A stretch of DNA of 64,000 nt from Acanthacorydalis orientalis. Taxonomy: Eukaryota; Arthropoda; Insecta; Megaloptera; Corydalidae. This document shows, piece by piece, positions 1 to 12,287 of this stretch (the first letter of the stretch is position 1; the number at the start of each line of letters is the position of its first letter). Under the pieces are notes generated by a model. That model searched no databases. It had not been told where the DNA came from and worked only from the letters and a program-made list of their open reading frames with translations. Where the stretch lies: positions 28,478,501-28,542,500 of the forward strand of contig CM068317.1 in NCBI GenBank assembly GCA_034766995.1. The letters run 5' to 3'. Both the position numbers and the translations under genes were made by a program.

Positions 1-178
1 AAAAGTAGCATCCGTTTTTATCTCGCTGTAAAAAAATTATATTGACAAGAATACAAACAAGAATGTACATAATGTAATAATTGGAGGTATAATTTAATAA
101 TATAATAATCTTCAAAACGGGAAAACGCTTTGAAAGGTGTTTCTTATGCTTTAAAGTTGAATATTTAATTTCATGCGT

Positions 179-180
<2 letters not shown>

Positions 181-244
<64 letters not shown>
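181..244. repeat. (CT)15-(TA)17 compound microsatellite
   Basis: Thirty bases of CT repeat run directly into about 34 bases of TA repeat. It is one of seven places in the window where a CT array lies immediately 5' of a TA array on one strand. Confidence 0.97.
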
Positions 245-249
<5 letters not shown>

Positions 250-347
250 CATATATGAAACTAAAATTTTATTTTATTTATTTCGTACCTGAAATTGTAA
301 CTTTAGAGTGTAAATAAAATTCGTTGTGATAACAAACATTATTTTCA

Positions 348-350
<3 letters not shown>

Positions 351-378
<28 letters not shown>
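351..378. repeat. (TA)n microsatellite
   Basis: About 28 bases of alternating TA. Confidence 0.95.
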
Positions 379-384
<6 letters not shown>

Positions 385-1536
385 CAGATGGAAAGAGAAA
401 TTTCTGAACCCTTTGTTTGTAATTTTGTTCGTTAAAATAATATGAAACATTGTACCGTTACCTACGAAAAAGTAACATTTAACTGATAACGCATCGAAAA
501 ATAAAGTACCTGTTTTTTTTTTCGAAAAAAGTACATGGAATAACATAGACCAATATTCAACATTTTGACGGTAGAGTATGTAGTACCATCTGTGTTTCCT
601 TTTTATTTTTTTTGTTGTTGATGTATCGACGCCTTCATTGATTCAGCTACGATGTTGATATTTGTCTGTTGACAACAGCGTTGAACTATTGTCAATGTGT
701 TTGTTGTTGTTTTTCACTCTCTTCCCATGTTTGTGTATTTTTATTTTCCAGTCTGTACGAAAAATGTTTCATGCACGTTCGTAGTACATTTTTATTATTT
801 TGTGATATTCTCGAGTTTCATCACAGAAGGATATTTGTTTATTTATATTTTGTTATTTTTAATAAAAAGAATGTATTTCTTTAACACTCAATAAAAAGTT
901 TCATTTCAGTATCATAAATAGAATTTTTTTTATTTTAAATTCTCTCATAAATACATTAGTGTATTATTTTAAAAATATTTTCTTCCCGTTCTGTTTATTT
1001 ATTTTAAAGTACGAAATTTACAATATTTAATATTTGACTTTCATCGATTTTTAAAATTCACAGTGAATATCAAAATTAATTTTTTATGTTAAAACGTTAA
1101 CGTATTCCTTACATATTATCCGAGAAATAATATTGTATGTAAGCCAAATGTTTGTAATGAATTAAAATCATAGCTATGTACAATTTTAATAAAGCCTAGT
1201 TGTTTTATGTGCTTTTTGTATGTCATGTATAAAAGGCTTTGTTTAAGCTGCTTTTCTTTTCATCATTCTAACACTACTCCATAAATGACAATTCAAAGCT
1301 TTCTAAAAATCACAATTTATATTTATGTATCTTTATACTTTACCGTACATCCGTCTGTCTCATACACATATCAAGTATCAACCTAGGAGGGAAGAGAATT
1401 CATAATCAGCATTTTTTTTATTTCTTTTTTTTCAAATATTTGTTTGTGTAAAAGTTTATGGCTGCAAAATTTGTAATGTATTTGTCTGTTGACATTTTTT
1501 TCAATAATGCTTAAGTTTATACGTATATTTTTGTTC

Positions 1537-1587
1537 ATATATATATATATACACACACACATACATATGTGTGTGTATGTATATATT
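1537..1587. repeat. (TA)n(CA)n(TG)n compound microsatellite
   Basis: TA repeats pass into CA and then TG repeats. The CA and TG halves are complementary and could pair as a short hairpin. Confidence 0.93.
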
Positions 1588-1744
1588 ATAATATTAATAT
1601 TTTATAATGTATTGCTGGCTAAATGTTTTTTTAATCTTTTCTAATTTGGATCATATTTTGCCTCTTTGTACATATTTCAATGCATTTTCTGATATTTTGC
1701 TTTCATTTATTTATTGATGTTTTTTATATACTTATTATTTTTTA

Positions 1745-2310
1745 TTATTTTGGTAGGAAAATAATTGCAGTTTTTGTTTTCCAAATTCCAACCTTAATTT
1801 TTTTCAATGAAAGTGTCATTTTATCATGTTCATATTAATATCGTTTTAAAGTGCATTTTTCGGTCTATATTTTGGTAATATCGACTTCGGTTTTATTGTT
1901 AATTTTGTTTCAAATTGGTATATTGAATTATAGATGAAAAAAAAGTAAATAAGAGCATCTTTTTTATATGAGTTCAAAACGGGTGATAAACAAGTAGAAA
2001 CTGCTCGTAAACTAAACTATGCTTTTCGTGTGGCTACTGTTAAGGAACGTACAGTGCACAGGCGATTCCAAAAATGCCGTACTGGTGACGAGACCTTTGA
2101 AGATGAAGAAGGTCGTGGCCGTCCTTCTTCATTTCATATCGACTTACTGAAGGCGTTAGTTGAATCAGAACCATGCACAACAATTCGAGAACTTGCACAA
2201 AAGTTATGCATTAATCATGCAACAATTCTGGACCACTTGAAACAACTAGGAAAGCCAAAATAGCTTGACAAATGGGTGTCTAAAACGCAATTATTTTTCT
2301 ACCAACCTAA
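1745..2310 (+). mobile_element. Internally deleted mariner element, copy A
   Basis: The element is 566 bp and is bounded by imperfect terminal inverted repeats related to TTAGGTTGGTAGAAAAATAA. The left end has two G-to-T changes; the right end reads CTACCAACCTAA. TA dinucleotides flank both ends (1743-1744 and 2311-2312), the normal mariner target duplication. Inside is only the N-terminal DNA-binding third of a mariner transposase; the DD34D catalytic core is missing. After the stop at 2261-2263 the sequence still encodes LDKWV, the start of the conserved mariner WVPHEL region, before jumping to the 3' terminal repeat. This breakpoint differs from the four other short copies, so copy A is a separate deletion derivative. 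It cannot transpose by itself. Confidence 0.93.
1934..2263 (+). pseudogene. Mariner transposase N-terminal fragment (copy A)
   Basis: The fragment covers the paired-like helix-turn-helix DNA-binding region. It reads from an ATG at 1934, has an early stop (AAG TAA) at codon 5, then stays open to 2263. Recognisable family pieces are YEFKTGD, ETARKLN, VKERTVHRRFQK, GDETFEDEEGRGRPSS, TIRELAQKLC and DHLKQLGK. The full-length family protein is about 345 residues; only about the first 110 remain and no catalytic Asp is present. It is a non-functional transposon relic. Confidence 0.9.
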
Positions 2311-4625
2311 TAACTCCAGATCAAGTCTCATGCCTGTTCGTGCTTCTTTCAGAAACATCCTATCACTTTTCATTTGGGTGTCTTTAGTAATATTTGTGTT
2401 CAGTTTTTGTTTTTATATAATTTTAATTCCTTTTCAATTTCTGTTGTAATTCATAACGTACGTTTTGTTTTATTACTATTGCAGTATTTAAGTATTATTT
2501 TATAATCTTCTCGTTTAGAAATACACTTATTGTTTTTGTCATGTATAGTCCTTATAGATATATATTTTCATTTACAATACTAAGCATTTTTACAGTTCAA
2601 ATGAAAGAACATACACACACGTTCTTACTTTGTATGTTCATATCAATACTATATTGTTAATTTCCAACACTAACTCAGCAAACTGTGTTTATTAAAGTAA
2701 TATGTGTCTAATTTTTAGCAGTCCATTAACATTCTTATTCTTTATTTTTACTAATAGTATTTCTGTATTTTTTTTTAAATAATTAATAAGAAAATGTATT
2801 ACATAATTGGTGAGTGAATTAATTTTGGTAGGACACACTGTTGGTCATTTAGTCAACAGTTTGAATTCATAATTATTATAATTATGATTTATTTAATATT
2901 TCATCACTAACCAAATTACCTGGAATGCTTCATTATTATTATTCTGATTAACTTTTATACTAATTTATTTTCGAAAATCGTTTAATCGAAGGCGTACTTT
3001 TTATATTATACCTTAAAGCTTGAAATACCCATACATATGATAATGTATTGAATATTAATTAGTTTTCAGCATAATTATATACTTATAAATGGTAAATTGT
3101 ATAATCTGTTATTTACACATTGTAAATTATTACGTACACATGTCCCTTGAGAATTAATATATATGGAATGTAATTTAAAATTGACTTCGATACGCCATTA
3201 TGATAAAGTTATAAAATATGTTAAATATGCTGATGGTAGATATATTTGCGAGTTTATACGTTAATTAGTTTATTTTTTAAAATATGGAAACGTTTTTATA
3301 TTTTTGCGAATATGTTTTTTAATGTATTTTTTTAACAATTTTAGGATTCGATTGAGTGAATTTTTTGATGTCTTTTAAGTTGATAGAGAATGTTCTTTTA
3401 GAGAACTTATTAATATGAAATATTACTTGTACATAAATACACTAAGTGTTTTTGTGTTAAGTAACCAAAAAACGACATACAAAAAAGCAATAAGTACTTA
3501 ATTGAATTGAAACCGGAATCAAGTATATTGATTCGCTTCAGTCACCTTTATTCTATCATCCTATTTCCTTCTATTACTGTCAATCTCATTGTCGATAATG
3601 ACAGATAAACTATATTTTAATTATTTTGTATATAATTTAAAAATACTTGAAAAAACCAGTAAAATGCAATGCATTATAAAACGTATATTAAATTTAATAT
3701 CCTAGAATATTTCAGTTGAATAAAAAGGGGAAAGCGCAGTTGCTTTTCATGTTTTTTGATATAATTCGTCCATATTGACTATAATAGAATTTAATAACCT
3801 TTTGAACATGAATAATGAAAATGAGCTTAAGTAACTTAACAAATTTTCAAACTAGTTTACATAATCTTCATACTTAAAATTATATGATCGTCTGTTGATA
3901 TATGTTTAGATATGATACTATATAATTAAATGGAGATAACGTGGCGATACGTGTTTGATACCGGGAGGTACGCTTAGTAAGTTAGCTTTATTTTTCGATT
4001 TATGCGCGCATATTTTCGGTTAATAAAGATAAACAGTATGATATTTTGTCCTTTACTTATCACATGTTCCTAAAATAATATTTTGTTTAGATTTCATTAG
4101 TCTTGTACTTCAGTTACATCAAAAAGAATTCTTATCAATTAAATTCTTTGATTTGTATTACAAAACATATTTAAAATCTTTTTATTGACCTTTTTCTTTG
4201 TTTTATAATCGTTAATTACTTGTAAACAATAACAGAGTATTAAAAAAATCCGAGATTGATATAAAACGGTTGTATCCGGGAAGCAGAAGTGAAATTCTGT
4301 ATGTGCAGTTTATTTAACCTTGGTGCAAACGTTTTTTTTCACCTTTTTTATTATTTCAATTGCTCATTCGTCACTGATTATAGGTTTCATAACATATTAT
4401 TAATATTATTTCTTGATCCTTTGTGTAAGCGTACATATGTATATTCAAGTGTAATATCAGTATGGTTTGATATAGTTCTCAATTTATTTTACTCTATAAA
4501 TTTATATAGTACGAAAGTACATATCCGTCATAAAATAGAGGTTACTTTGTAGTTCGTTTTCAAAGAGTTCGCAGTTCATATCAAATTATTAAAATGCATA
4601 TACCGTAACCTATACTCCACAAATA

Positions 4626-4626
<1 letters not shown>

Positions 4627-4665
<39 letters not shown>

Positions 4666-4679
4666 AGAGAGAGAGAGAG
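4627..4679. repeat. (TA)n(GA)n compound microsatellite
   Basis: A TA array of about 35 bases is followed by a GA array. Read on the other strand this is the same CT-then-TA order as at 181-244. Confidence 0.96.
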
Positions 4680-4822
4680 CGGTTTTGTAACCCGGTCTAA
4701 TTCATGATATAATAATAAATATTGCAGAACACATATTGAACATGACTTCGAAAATATATATATTGAAATGTTATACGAGAATACATATATTTCATAGGGA
4801 AATGTGTATTATGTGTTAGATA

Positions 4823-4825
<3 letters not shown>

Positions 4826-4853
<28 letters not shown>
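4826..4853. repeat. (TA)n microsatellite
   Basis: About 28 bases of alternating TA. Confidence 0.95.
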
Positions 4854-4858
<5 letters not shown>

Positions 4859-6655
4859 AATATTTGGAAGTATTTCTAAAACACTTTATCGATGGTTTAA
4901 AATATAAAAATATTTTCAGATCAGGACTATCAGAGAAAAAAGGAATTTTACTTTTTTTGTTTCAGTTTATTTGTATATTTTACAGTTTTATTGAAGACTA
5001 TGTTTGGTTATTATTTAGTTTGAAAAAGATACATTACTTATTAATGATTGTTCGTTTTATTCTTGTAACGCGGTGTTTAATTACTAAATATTTGATTATA
5101 GCTCATGAATATTTCAATGGGAGTATTGCCATATTTTTGTTATTTTAGTGCTGTTCCAATTATAAATCTATAGATTATGTAGTGACTGAAACTCTAATCA
5201 AATATAAGATCGGAATACATAGAGGATATAGTACCTTCCAATAAAATGTTTTGACTAGATAAGTTTGGTTTCTGGGTCAAACATGCAGATGTCATCTCAT
5301 AAAATTGAATTATTCCTTTTTAAGATTGCTGTTTTTTTTTTTTTTTTATTAAAATAATCCAAAAAGATTCTAGTTATATGCAGTTGTCTTATTTCCTTCG
5401 TATCAATTCAATTTTTAGCAATAGATCACATCTAATAAACATTTGCACAACACTATAATTACAGAGATTATCTTTTTTTTTTGATATTGTTTTGTATATG
5501 TATGATTTATACATTTTTTATAAGTTCTTCAATGTACCATCTAACACTGTTGTAAAGATCTACTTTTTTCTAGCTTTTAATTTTTTATTGCTAAAAATGA
5601 GGATAATTTGCTTTTCTGTAGGATTATAATATTGTTACTGTTAGAGATATTAATTTATTTCGATTTTTCATCGTATTTAGTTTTTCATATTTAAAATTTT
5701 ATTTGTATGCCAAGATAAAATTCTTTAAGTTGATATGAATCTGTATGCAAGCTCTTCATATATTACACAGTTTTTTTTTTTATATTCTCAAATAATGTCT
5801 TATATTCCAGACTGAATTTTATTTTACAGTGAATCAATTCCCATACATCACACTTTTTTCTTATTAAAACGTTTAACAATTCTTGTCATGATGGAAATGC
5901 TGTTATCTTCGCACTATGCATGAACAGAAGAGTTTACTTTTCAGTTGAATAAATCTTATTTAATTGAATAGTTACAATTCGTCCAATTGATCACTCTTTA
6001 TTTCTTGTTCATTCTTATTTTTACCCAGAAATGCTAATTTTGGTCAAAAATGTAGGTATTTCTCTTGAAGTGTTGATGCTCTTTTAGGTGTATTTATTTT
6101 ATGTTAGAGTTCTGTTACATTCATATAGAAAATGGTTATTTTTTCACATAAAACTGGAATTGCAATTTTTATGTAATCAGTAACAAGTTTTCTGTTAAAA
6201 ATTGTAAACTATAATTCTAATACTTATTTAACAATCTAAATATTTTTATTACATTAATCCATTTTGTTTTTAAATAAAATTTTCATGCCATTTTATTTCT
6301 AAATTTAAATATGTCGACCATAGTATTTAATTGCTATGAAATGATTGAGAAATTGAAGAACACTATTTTCGAATCAGTGTACTGAACAAGAATCAACACG
6401 TTTATACGTAATTAGCGTTAATTAAAATTTCACAGTAAAAAATATGTAACTCTTTTTGAAGTGATTTAATAATTGCAATCGTTTTACAGCAATTTTAAAA
6501 TTTAATCAGTCATCGTACGCTATGTTTAGTTAAACATTTTTATTTTTTAACTATCGTACGTGTAGAGTAGTTGGTGACATTTACACATTAATTATTAATA
6601 GTTTTTAACCATATATACATATATAATGATACTTTTTTTATATTCACGTACGTAT

Positions 6656-6659
<4 letters not shown>

Positions 6660-6709
<50 letters not shown>
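6660..6709. repeat. (TA)n microsatellite
   Basis: About 50 bases of TA, followed by imperfect TA/TG-rich sequence to 6850. Confidence 0.96.
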
Positions 6710-6710
<1 letters not shown>

Positions 6711-6815
6711 TGTATATATTATATACACTTACATGTGTGTTTGTGTATATATACTTAAACCTATATAAACATGCATAGACACTAATTTACGTATTACCTA
6801 TGTGCGGACTAGTAC

Positions 6816-6849
<34 letters not shown>

Positions 6850-6850
6850 A
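6816..6850. repeat. (TA)n(TG)n compound microsatellite
   Basis: TA repeats pass directly into a TG array. Confidence 0.95.
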
Positions 6851-6954
6851 ATTGAAATGAGAACTCTATATAAGAATTCGTGAAGTAGAAAAAAAGATAA
6901 AACCTTCTATATTAAAATCTAATACGCAAATCGCGTTATAACACTAACCCAATT

Positions 6955-7330
6955 GAAAAAAATGAGCGAACACTATACGAATGCCCTATCTATGAACGAG
7001 GACACACCTTTGTCTCGCAAAAAGCCCACGCGACATGTCGAAAAAGCTCTCCTAGCTGTCCGCGCATGACCACCGCACCGCATCGCCTGAACGGTGTCTA
7101 GTGCACAGTCACGACGTTGCACGTCGCTAGTATCGCCGTTACAACGACGAAACGAACGGCCAGAGCGCCTCTACCAGTCCTTCGTAGTCATAGTAACGAC
7201 CGACCCGGCCTCTGCAACGACCGAAAGCTCCGCCGTTTAACGCCGCAGGAACGACAAGCGCACTACCGCCGTCGTGCTTTACTGCTTTAACCACCGTGTA
7301 TTTTGGTAGTTGTGTGTAGTGCACTATAAA
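6955..7330. promoter_or_regulatory. CpG-rich island, possible promoter or 5' exon
   Basis: This stretch is much richer in G+C and CpG than the surrounding TA-rich DNA, with many CGN trinucleotides and repeated variants of CGACG and CGTCG. Such islands in AT-rich insect DNA usually mark exons or promoter-proximal DNA. I find no exon with convincing donor and acceptor sites. A 35-codon plus-strand frame (6962-7069) starts it. A minus-strand open frame over 7139-7324 begins at GTG rather than ATG and is not called as a gene. The strand and identity of any transcript are unknown. Confidence 0.4.
6962..7069 (+). CDS. Candidate small ORF, 35 codons
   Basis: An ATG in a good context (A at -3) opens a 35-residue frame ending in TGA at 7067-7069. 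The product is polar and basic in its second half, with the segment SRKKPTRHVEKA. There is no signal peptide or membrane segment. It lies at the start of a CpG-rich island, so it could be an upstream ORF in a 5' leader, a genuine small protein, or chance. I recognise no family. Codon choice is more balanced than in the surrounding AT frames, which is the main reason for listing it. Confidence 0.2.
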   Translation: MSEHYTNALSMNEDTPLSRKKPTRHVEKALLAVRA

Positions 7331-7516
7331 ACCTATTCCTGATCGTTAAATATTATATGTATATGTACATTGTGTATATATATTTTTTTAAATCCCTGCT
7401 GCGTTTTCAATTATTTAATTAAACAGCGTGACTTGTTCTATTTTTATTTTTTCCCCCTTTAAACGTGTCACTTAACGCCGTTTTTGACATATACATTATA
7501 TACATATACATACGTG

Positions 7517-7519
<3 letters not shown>

Positions 7520-7571
<52 letters not shown>
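7520..7571. repeat. (TA)n microsatellite
   Basis: About 52 bases of uninterrupted TA. Confidence 0.97.
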
Positions 7572-7584
<13 letters not shown>

Positions 7585-8215
7585 ATATGTGTACAGTGTA
7601 TATACATTCTGTTGTAATTACGTCGTCTTCTTAAAGCATGAGTTAACGCCTTTATATGACGGGTGTTTTTCTCCCTTAAGAAAATCCCATATCTTTTTTT
7701 TCATTGATTTGTTTTTCGTGTAATTTTATCCTTGAAAAAAATCTGTGACATTTTATATGTGGCATGTTATTATTAAACGAAAATGAAGGTTATGTTGCAT
7801 AAAAAAATAAACATTCCTTACTAAATTTTAAACTGTAAATAAATAAATATAACTAAGTTTAATTTTAATCGATCGTTTAATATCTACTTAAAATTCCATA
7901 TCGACTTTAAATAAATAATTAAATAGAAGTGTTTTAGCAGACATTATTTTAAATGTTGCGCAAATAAATTTATTAATAATATATTTAATTTATATGTGAT
8001 TCTCGTGTATTGATAGTGATCGATCTAAAGATATTTTGTGATATTGAATTGATTATTTCTCGAGTGTCAATATATAAATTTCACTTGTATAATTGGCAAG
8101 TCGTGGTATCATTATTTTATATACATATTTAATTACTTTATATTAATTGTTCTTGATTTTTTTTTTATTTATTGCAATGTATACAAATAATACAATATCT
8201 TTATATTGATATAAA

Positions 8216-8217
<2 letters not shown>

Positions 8218-8292
<75 letters not shown>
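8218..8292. repeat. (TA)37 microsatellite
   Basis: About 74 bases of uninterrupted TA, among the longest pure arrays in the window. Confidence 0.97.
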
Positions 8293-8295
<3 letters not shown>

Positions 8296-8791
8296 TATTT
8301 TCGTTTAGATTATTTAGTGGTTTAAAATGTCAACACGAAAGGTAAAAGTTCATCGTTTTTAAAATATAATATTCGTAAATATTTTCGTTTCTTCTAAATA
8401 ATATAATTATTTTTATAAAAGAACTGTTAATAAATAAACATTGTTATATTTAATAATTTTATGTTTTTAATAGTTACTAGGAATATTATTGATGATATGA
8501 TCACGGATAAAAATGATTTTTAAAAACAGTACACAATTTAAAAAATATTTTTTGATTATTTTGTTACAACCCGATATTTTTCTAAAAAAAAAACTGTTTT
8601 GAGGTTATTGGTCAATACGTCGTACAGTACACTGAAGTGTGTCATAATTTTCTGCTTTTATTTTGAATTAAAGTGTAGGTCATAGTCATGAAGGTCAAAT
8701 ATTAAACCTACTGATCTATTTTTTATTTGTATATTTTTAAACATATTATTTGGTCGATTGGTTTGAAATAAGCCTTTATGTATACATACAC

Positions 8792-8792
<1 letters not shown>

Positions 8793-8846
<54 letters not shown>
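8793..8846. repeat. (TA)n microsatellite
   Basis: About 54 bases of TA followed by a short TG run. Confidence 0.96.
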
Positions 8847-8848
<2 letters not shown>

Positions 8849-9399
8849 TGTGTGTGTTGAAGTTGATTTTTCCTATTGTACTTTTTTCAGTTCAGTAACA
8901 AATTTCCTCCTGTTATAGTGTGTGTATGCGACGGAAATCTTTCTAGAGTTACATCTGATTATATTCTTATGTGTTGAATATTGCAGGTACTTTTTAGCCT
9001 GTGGTAAATTTTTATTAATATATACGTTATTAAATAAACGTCTGCGTAATTTCTTACAGAGGTGTGTCTGAGTGCGGAACTTATCGAGGAAAGAAATAAT
9101 AATTTTTCAAATTATATTTTTGTTAAACATTTATGAGTTTAATTTTTAATTAATTTATAGATCCAGTTATTTAGTTATTATTATAATCATATAGTTCTTT
9201 CTAATCCATGTGTTATAAAACACTATTTCTCGAACATTCTTTAAGTATTCTCAGATATTTCTACATATGTTTTTACAAAGAGTAGCAATTTAATATAAAT
9301 AATATTTTATTTTGTGTTCCTTTTAGGTTAATAAAATTGAATAGTTATTTTTTTCAAATGATTCTTTTTTAATATACATATTTACATATAAACATATAC

Positions 9400-9402
<3 letters not shown>

Positions 9403-9441
<39 letters not shown>
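9403..9441. repeat. (TA)n microsatellite
   Basis: About 39 bases of TA. Confidence 0.95.
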
Positions 9442-9442
<1 letters not shown>

Positions 9443-10172
9443 GTTAATGTATGTATGTATTTATTTATTCAAAAATATATACACAATTATTAGTGAGATT
9501 TTTATCAGCACTTTTATTATTTATGTATATGCAAAAAGTTATTCAGAACTAATCAAATTTTTCGTAATTGAAAAATGAGTTGATACGCGTATTTATATAA
9601 CGGGGAATCTATTTTTTGTCAGTTTCATTTCAATCTTAAATCCCGTGAAATTCAATATTAATTTTCAATTTCTTTGCAAAATGGAATAATTGATAAGAAC
9701 AAATTTTAAGATAAATATTGCCACAAAACATAACGAATCTACATTGGCACAATAGAAATTATCTCGGTTGTCTTGCAAAATTTAATTAACCAAGTAACTA
9801 AAAAAGTTAAATTTATTTTCCGCGTAGAAATTGTTAAATGCATCAAACTTTTGTACAAAATTCAATAAATTCATTACATTCACAAACAGCAGTGAAAATG
9901 TTTGAAATGTTTTTAGAACTTAAATGTATTTACTTTATCAAATGATATAAAATAAATGAATGCGTGTATGAAATATACAAAATTCTTAACAACGATTTTG
10001 ATATTTTGATATGTAAAATAAAATCAATTACTCAAAAAAACGGTTGTTTAGAATTACATGAAGGCCTCTGATGTGTTCAGTAGTTAAAATGATTGAACAA
10101 TTTCTGTAATTTATCAAAAAAATCATTGGAATAAATTAGAGGAACTTACATTTTTGGAGTTTTTTATTTAAA

Positions 10173-10175
<3 letters not shown>

Positions 10176-10215
<40 letters not shown>
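10176..10215. repeat. (TA)n microsatellite
   Basis: About 40 bases of TA, 18 bp upstream of the CCGTATT-ended MITE. Confidence 0.95.
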
Positions 10216-10219
<4 letters not shown>

Positions 10220-10233
10220 TTAATGTATACATA

Positions 10234-10538
10234 CCGTATTAGCCCGAACATAAGACGAGACTATTTTTCCAAAGATTTTCATTAGAAAACAAGGATCATC
10301 TTATATTCGGATTTTCAAAATCTCACACTAGCACACCACTGTGGACGTTTTAAATATGTGTTTGAATAATTTTTGTAAATATTACTTTCTGTTAAAACGT
10401 AAATCAACATTTTTATTGTTTTCTTTGGGAAAAACTGTGTATCTTATAATCGGGGTCGTAAAAAATGCTTTTTTCTTGATTTTTTTGGAAAAAACTGAGA
10501 TGCAATATCGGGTTTGTTTTATAGTCAGACAAATACGG
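10234..10538. mobile_element. 305-bp MITE with CCGTATT terminal inverted repeats
   Basis: The left end reads CCGTATTAGCCCGAACATAA and the reverse complement of the right end reads CCGTATTTGTCTGACTATAA, an imperfect terminal inverted repeat of about 25 bp. TA dinucleotides flank both sides (10232-10233 and 10539-10540), consistent with a TA target duplication. The terminal motif, roughly CCGAATATAAGA, recurs inside in inverted orientation near 10290-10307 and 10439-10455. The element therefore carries four related sub-repeats, a usual arrangement for transposase-binding sites. No transposase is encoded; open frames across it are AT-driven. I recognise the element class (non-autonomous DNA transposon) but cannot place its superfamily. 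Confidence 0.82.
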
Positions 10539-10847
10539 TATATATGTATATATGTTTGGTAAACGAGTGTTAATAATTTGACATGTACATTAATTATTGA
10601 TTAGTAATTAATTTTAATATATAAATACATTATATATTGTAGGGAAGAGGTATGACCTTCCAGTTAGGCTCAAATGAATCTATAAATACCTTGAAATATG
10701 AGATGACTTGTGTGCAAATAATAAGCATACATTTGTTTTGGTATAGTTTCAGATTTTAATAATAAACTGTTATATGTTATTCTGTATTTTGAACGAAGGC
10801 ATGTAAATTAGAACCTGGTCGAAATCTGTTGTCTCTAATTTTTCTCT

Positions 10848-10848
10848 G

Positions 10849-10885
<37 letters not shown>

Positions 10886-10892
10886 ATATGTA

Positions 10893-10958
<66 letters not shown>

Positions 10959-10973
10959 TATATAAATTTACTT
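10848..10973. repeat. (TA)n(TG)n(TA)n compound microsatellite
   Basis: About 125 bases of TA, then TG, then a long TA array ending in imperfect TAAA variants. Confidence 0.96.
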
Positions 10974-11985
10974 AGTTGTTTCAAATTAACAGAATTTAAT
11001 ATTTTCCTTAAACGAGTTCTTAAGCCTATTTTTCAAACATTTGTTAGGTGGAAATTTTGTTTCCATTATGATTATAAAATAGACGAAATATAAACGACCT
11101 TTGAAAAAAATTTTTTTATAAAATTTATTGGTATTTTATAAATTTTAATAGTAAGTAAATAGTCTGTGAATATTTGTCTTAAATTTAGTAACTGGCTATT
11201 CTGGTTCCTTTTGGAAATTGTTATTTGAGTGAACAAACAATGTCACTTTCTAATGTATGTTTTTGAAATAAAATTAATAATAATCTTTTTGATGAATTCA
11301 CTTTAAATTACAAATTAGTTGGCACTTTATATTAGTCTGTAGTGCAGAAACAAGATATTAAGTATGGAACCGTAAATTTTATATTATTTTTCTTAAATAT
11401 GATAATAGTTATTAGTTGTAAAGTATTAAAATAGAGTTTATTAAAATATCAGTATTTCATTTAAAGATTAATAAAGTTTGTAGTACTTTATATATACGTG
11501 AGGTTTATCATTAGTTGTTTTTTTAGTGTTCATCATAAGTGATTTATACTTGGAAGATAGTGAACTGAGTTTGAAAATTAATATTATTTATTCCAAAAAA
11601 ATCTTAATATTAATCTATATTTCAAGTATGGGGCTTTTATTAACCTTTTCTTATTGTTAGGTGTGTTTCAGAGTATTTCAGACTCACATTTTTATTCATT
11701 AATTCATTTAATATTAGTTTAGTAATTTTGAGACTTCATTTTAAACTTTGATATTTTATTTGTTATGATACGTTTAGAGAATATATAGTAAAAACTCATT
11801 TGAAATTGTTTTTTTTTTTTATAAATAAATAAATAAATAATATACATTTTTAATTAGCCATGGAATAAAATGCTGATATTAATATATCCTATTATAATAA
11901 TAGTTGTTATTGCTAGGTAGTGTAATTTATTTAGTATATATAATATTAGTATTTTTATCTACTGCAGTAATGAACTGTCAGGAAC

Positions 11986-12047
11986 AAATTTTAAAGTAGA
12001 CATTAAGTAGACACGGCGGCTAAAAAAAAATTTTAAAGTAGACATTA
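11986..12047. repeat. Short tandem duplication (42-bp period)
   Basis: The 20-mer AAATTTTAAAGTAGACATTA occurs at 11986 and again at 12028, separated by a short GC-containing linker. Confidence 0.85.
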
Positions 12048-12287
12048 TTTTAAAAGTAATATAAAATGAGAAAATACGTTCTCGATTATCAAAAAAACAT
12101 GAACATTATTTCATTATATAATCAAATTTAAAACTGTAGATTATCATGTCTGCAGTTACTTAGTGATCCGAAGAAATGAAATAAAAAGTAATTAAAATTA
12201 TCTGACCCGCATTGTGTTCTGAGTATTGGGCTTTTTATATTTACGTACAGAAAGAATAAATAATAGTTTTCTTATAATTTATTGATA

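Larger units (their letters stand above)
1..1744. other. AT-rich non-coding DNA
   Basis: Apart from three microsatellites listed separately I see no gene or mobile element here. Open frames are short and made of low-complexity AT codons. Nothing resembles a splice-bounded exon. Confidence 0.7.
2313..6954. other. AT-rich non-coding DNA
   Basis: I see no supported gene in this 4.6 kb. Open frames at 4289-4552 and 4804-5148 are AT-driven, without splice context or recognisable protein features. Microsatellites inside it are listed separately. Confidence 0.65.
7331..10233. other. AT-rich non-coding DNA
   Basis: No supported gene. The stretch holds only TA microsatellites and A/T homopolymer runs. 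Confidence 0.7.
10541..12285. other. AT-rich non-coding DNA
   Basis: No supported gene. It contains one long compound microsatellite and a short direct duplication at 11986-12047. Confidence 0.7.

Noticed and set aside
7139..7324. Minus-strand 61-codon frame in the CpG island
   Set aside because: It begins at GTG without ATG, has no splice context, and GC-rich DNA is open by chance; retained only as an island.
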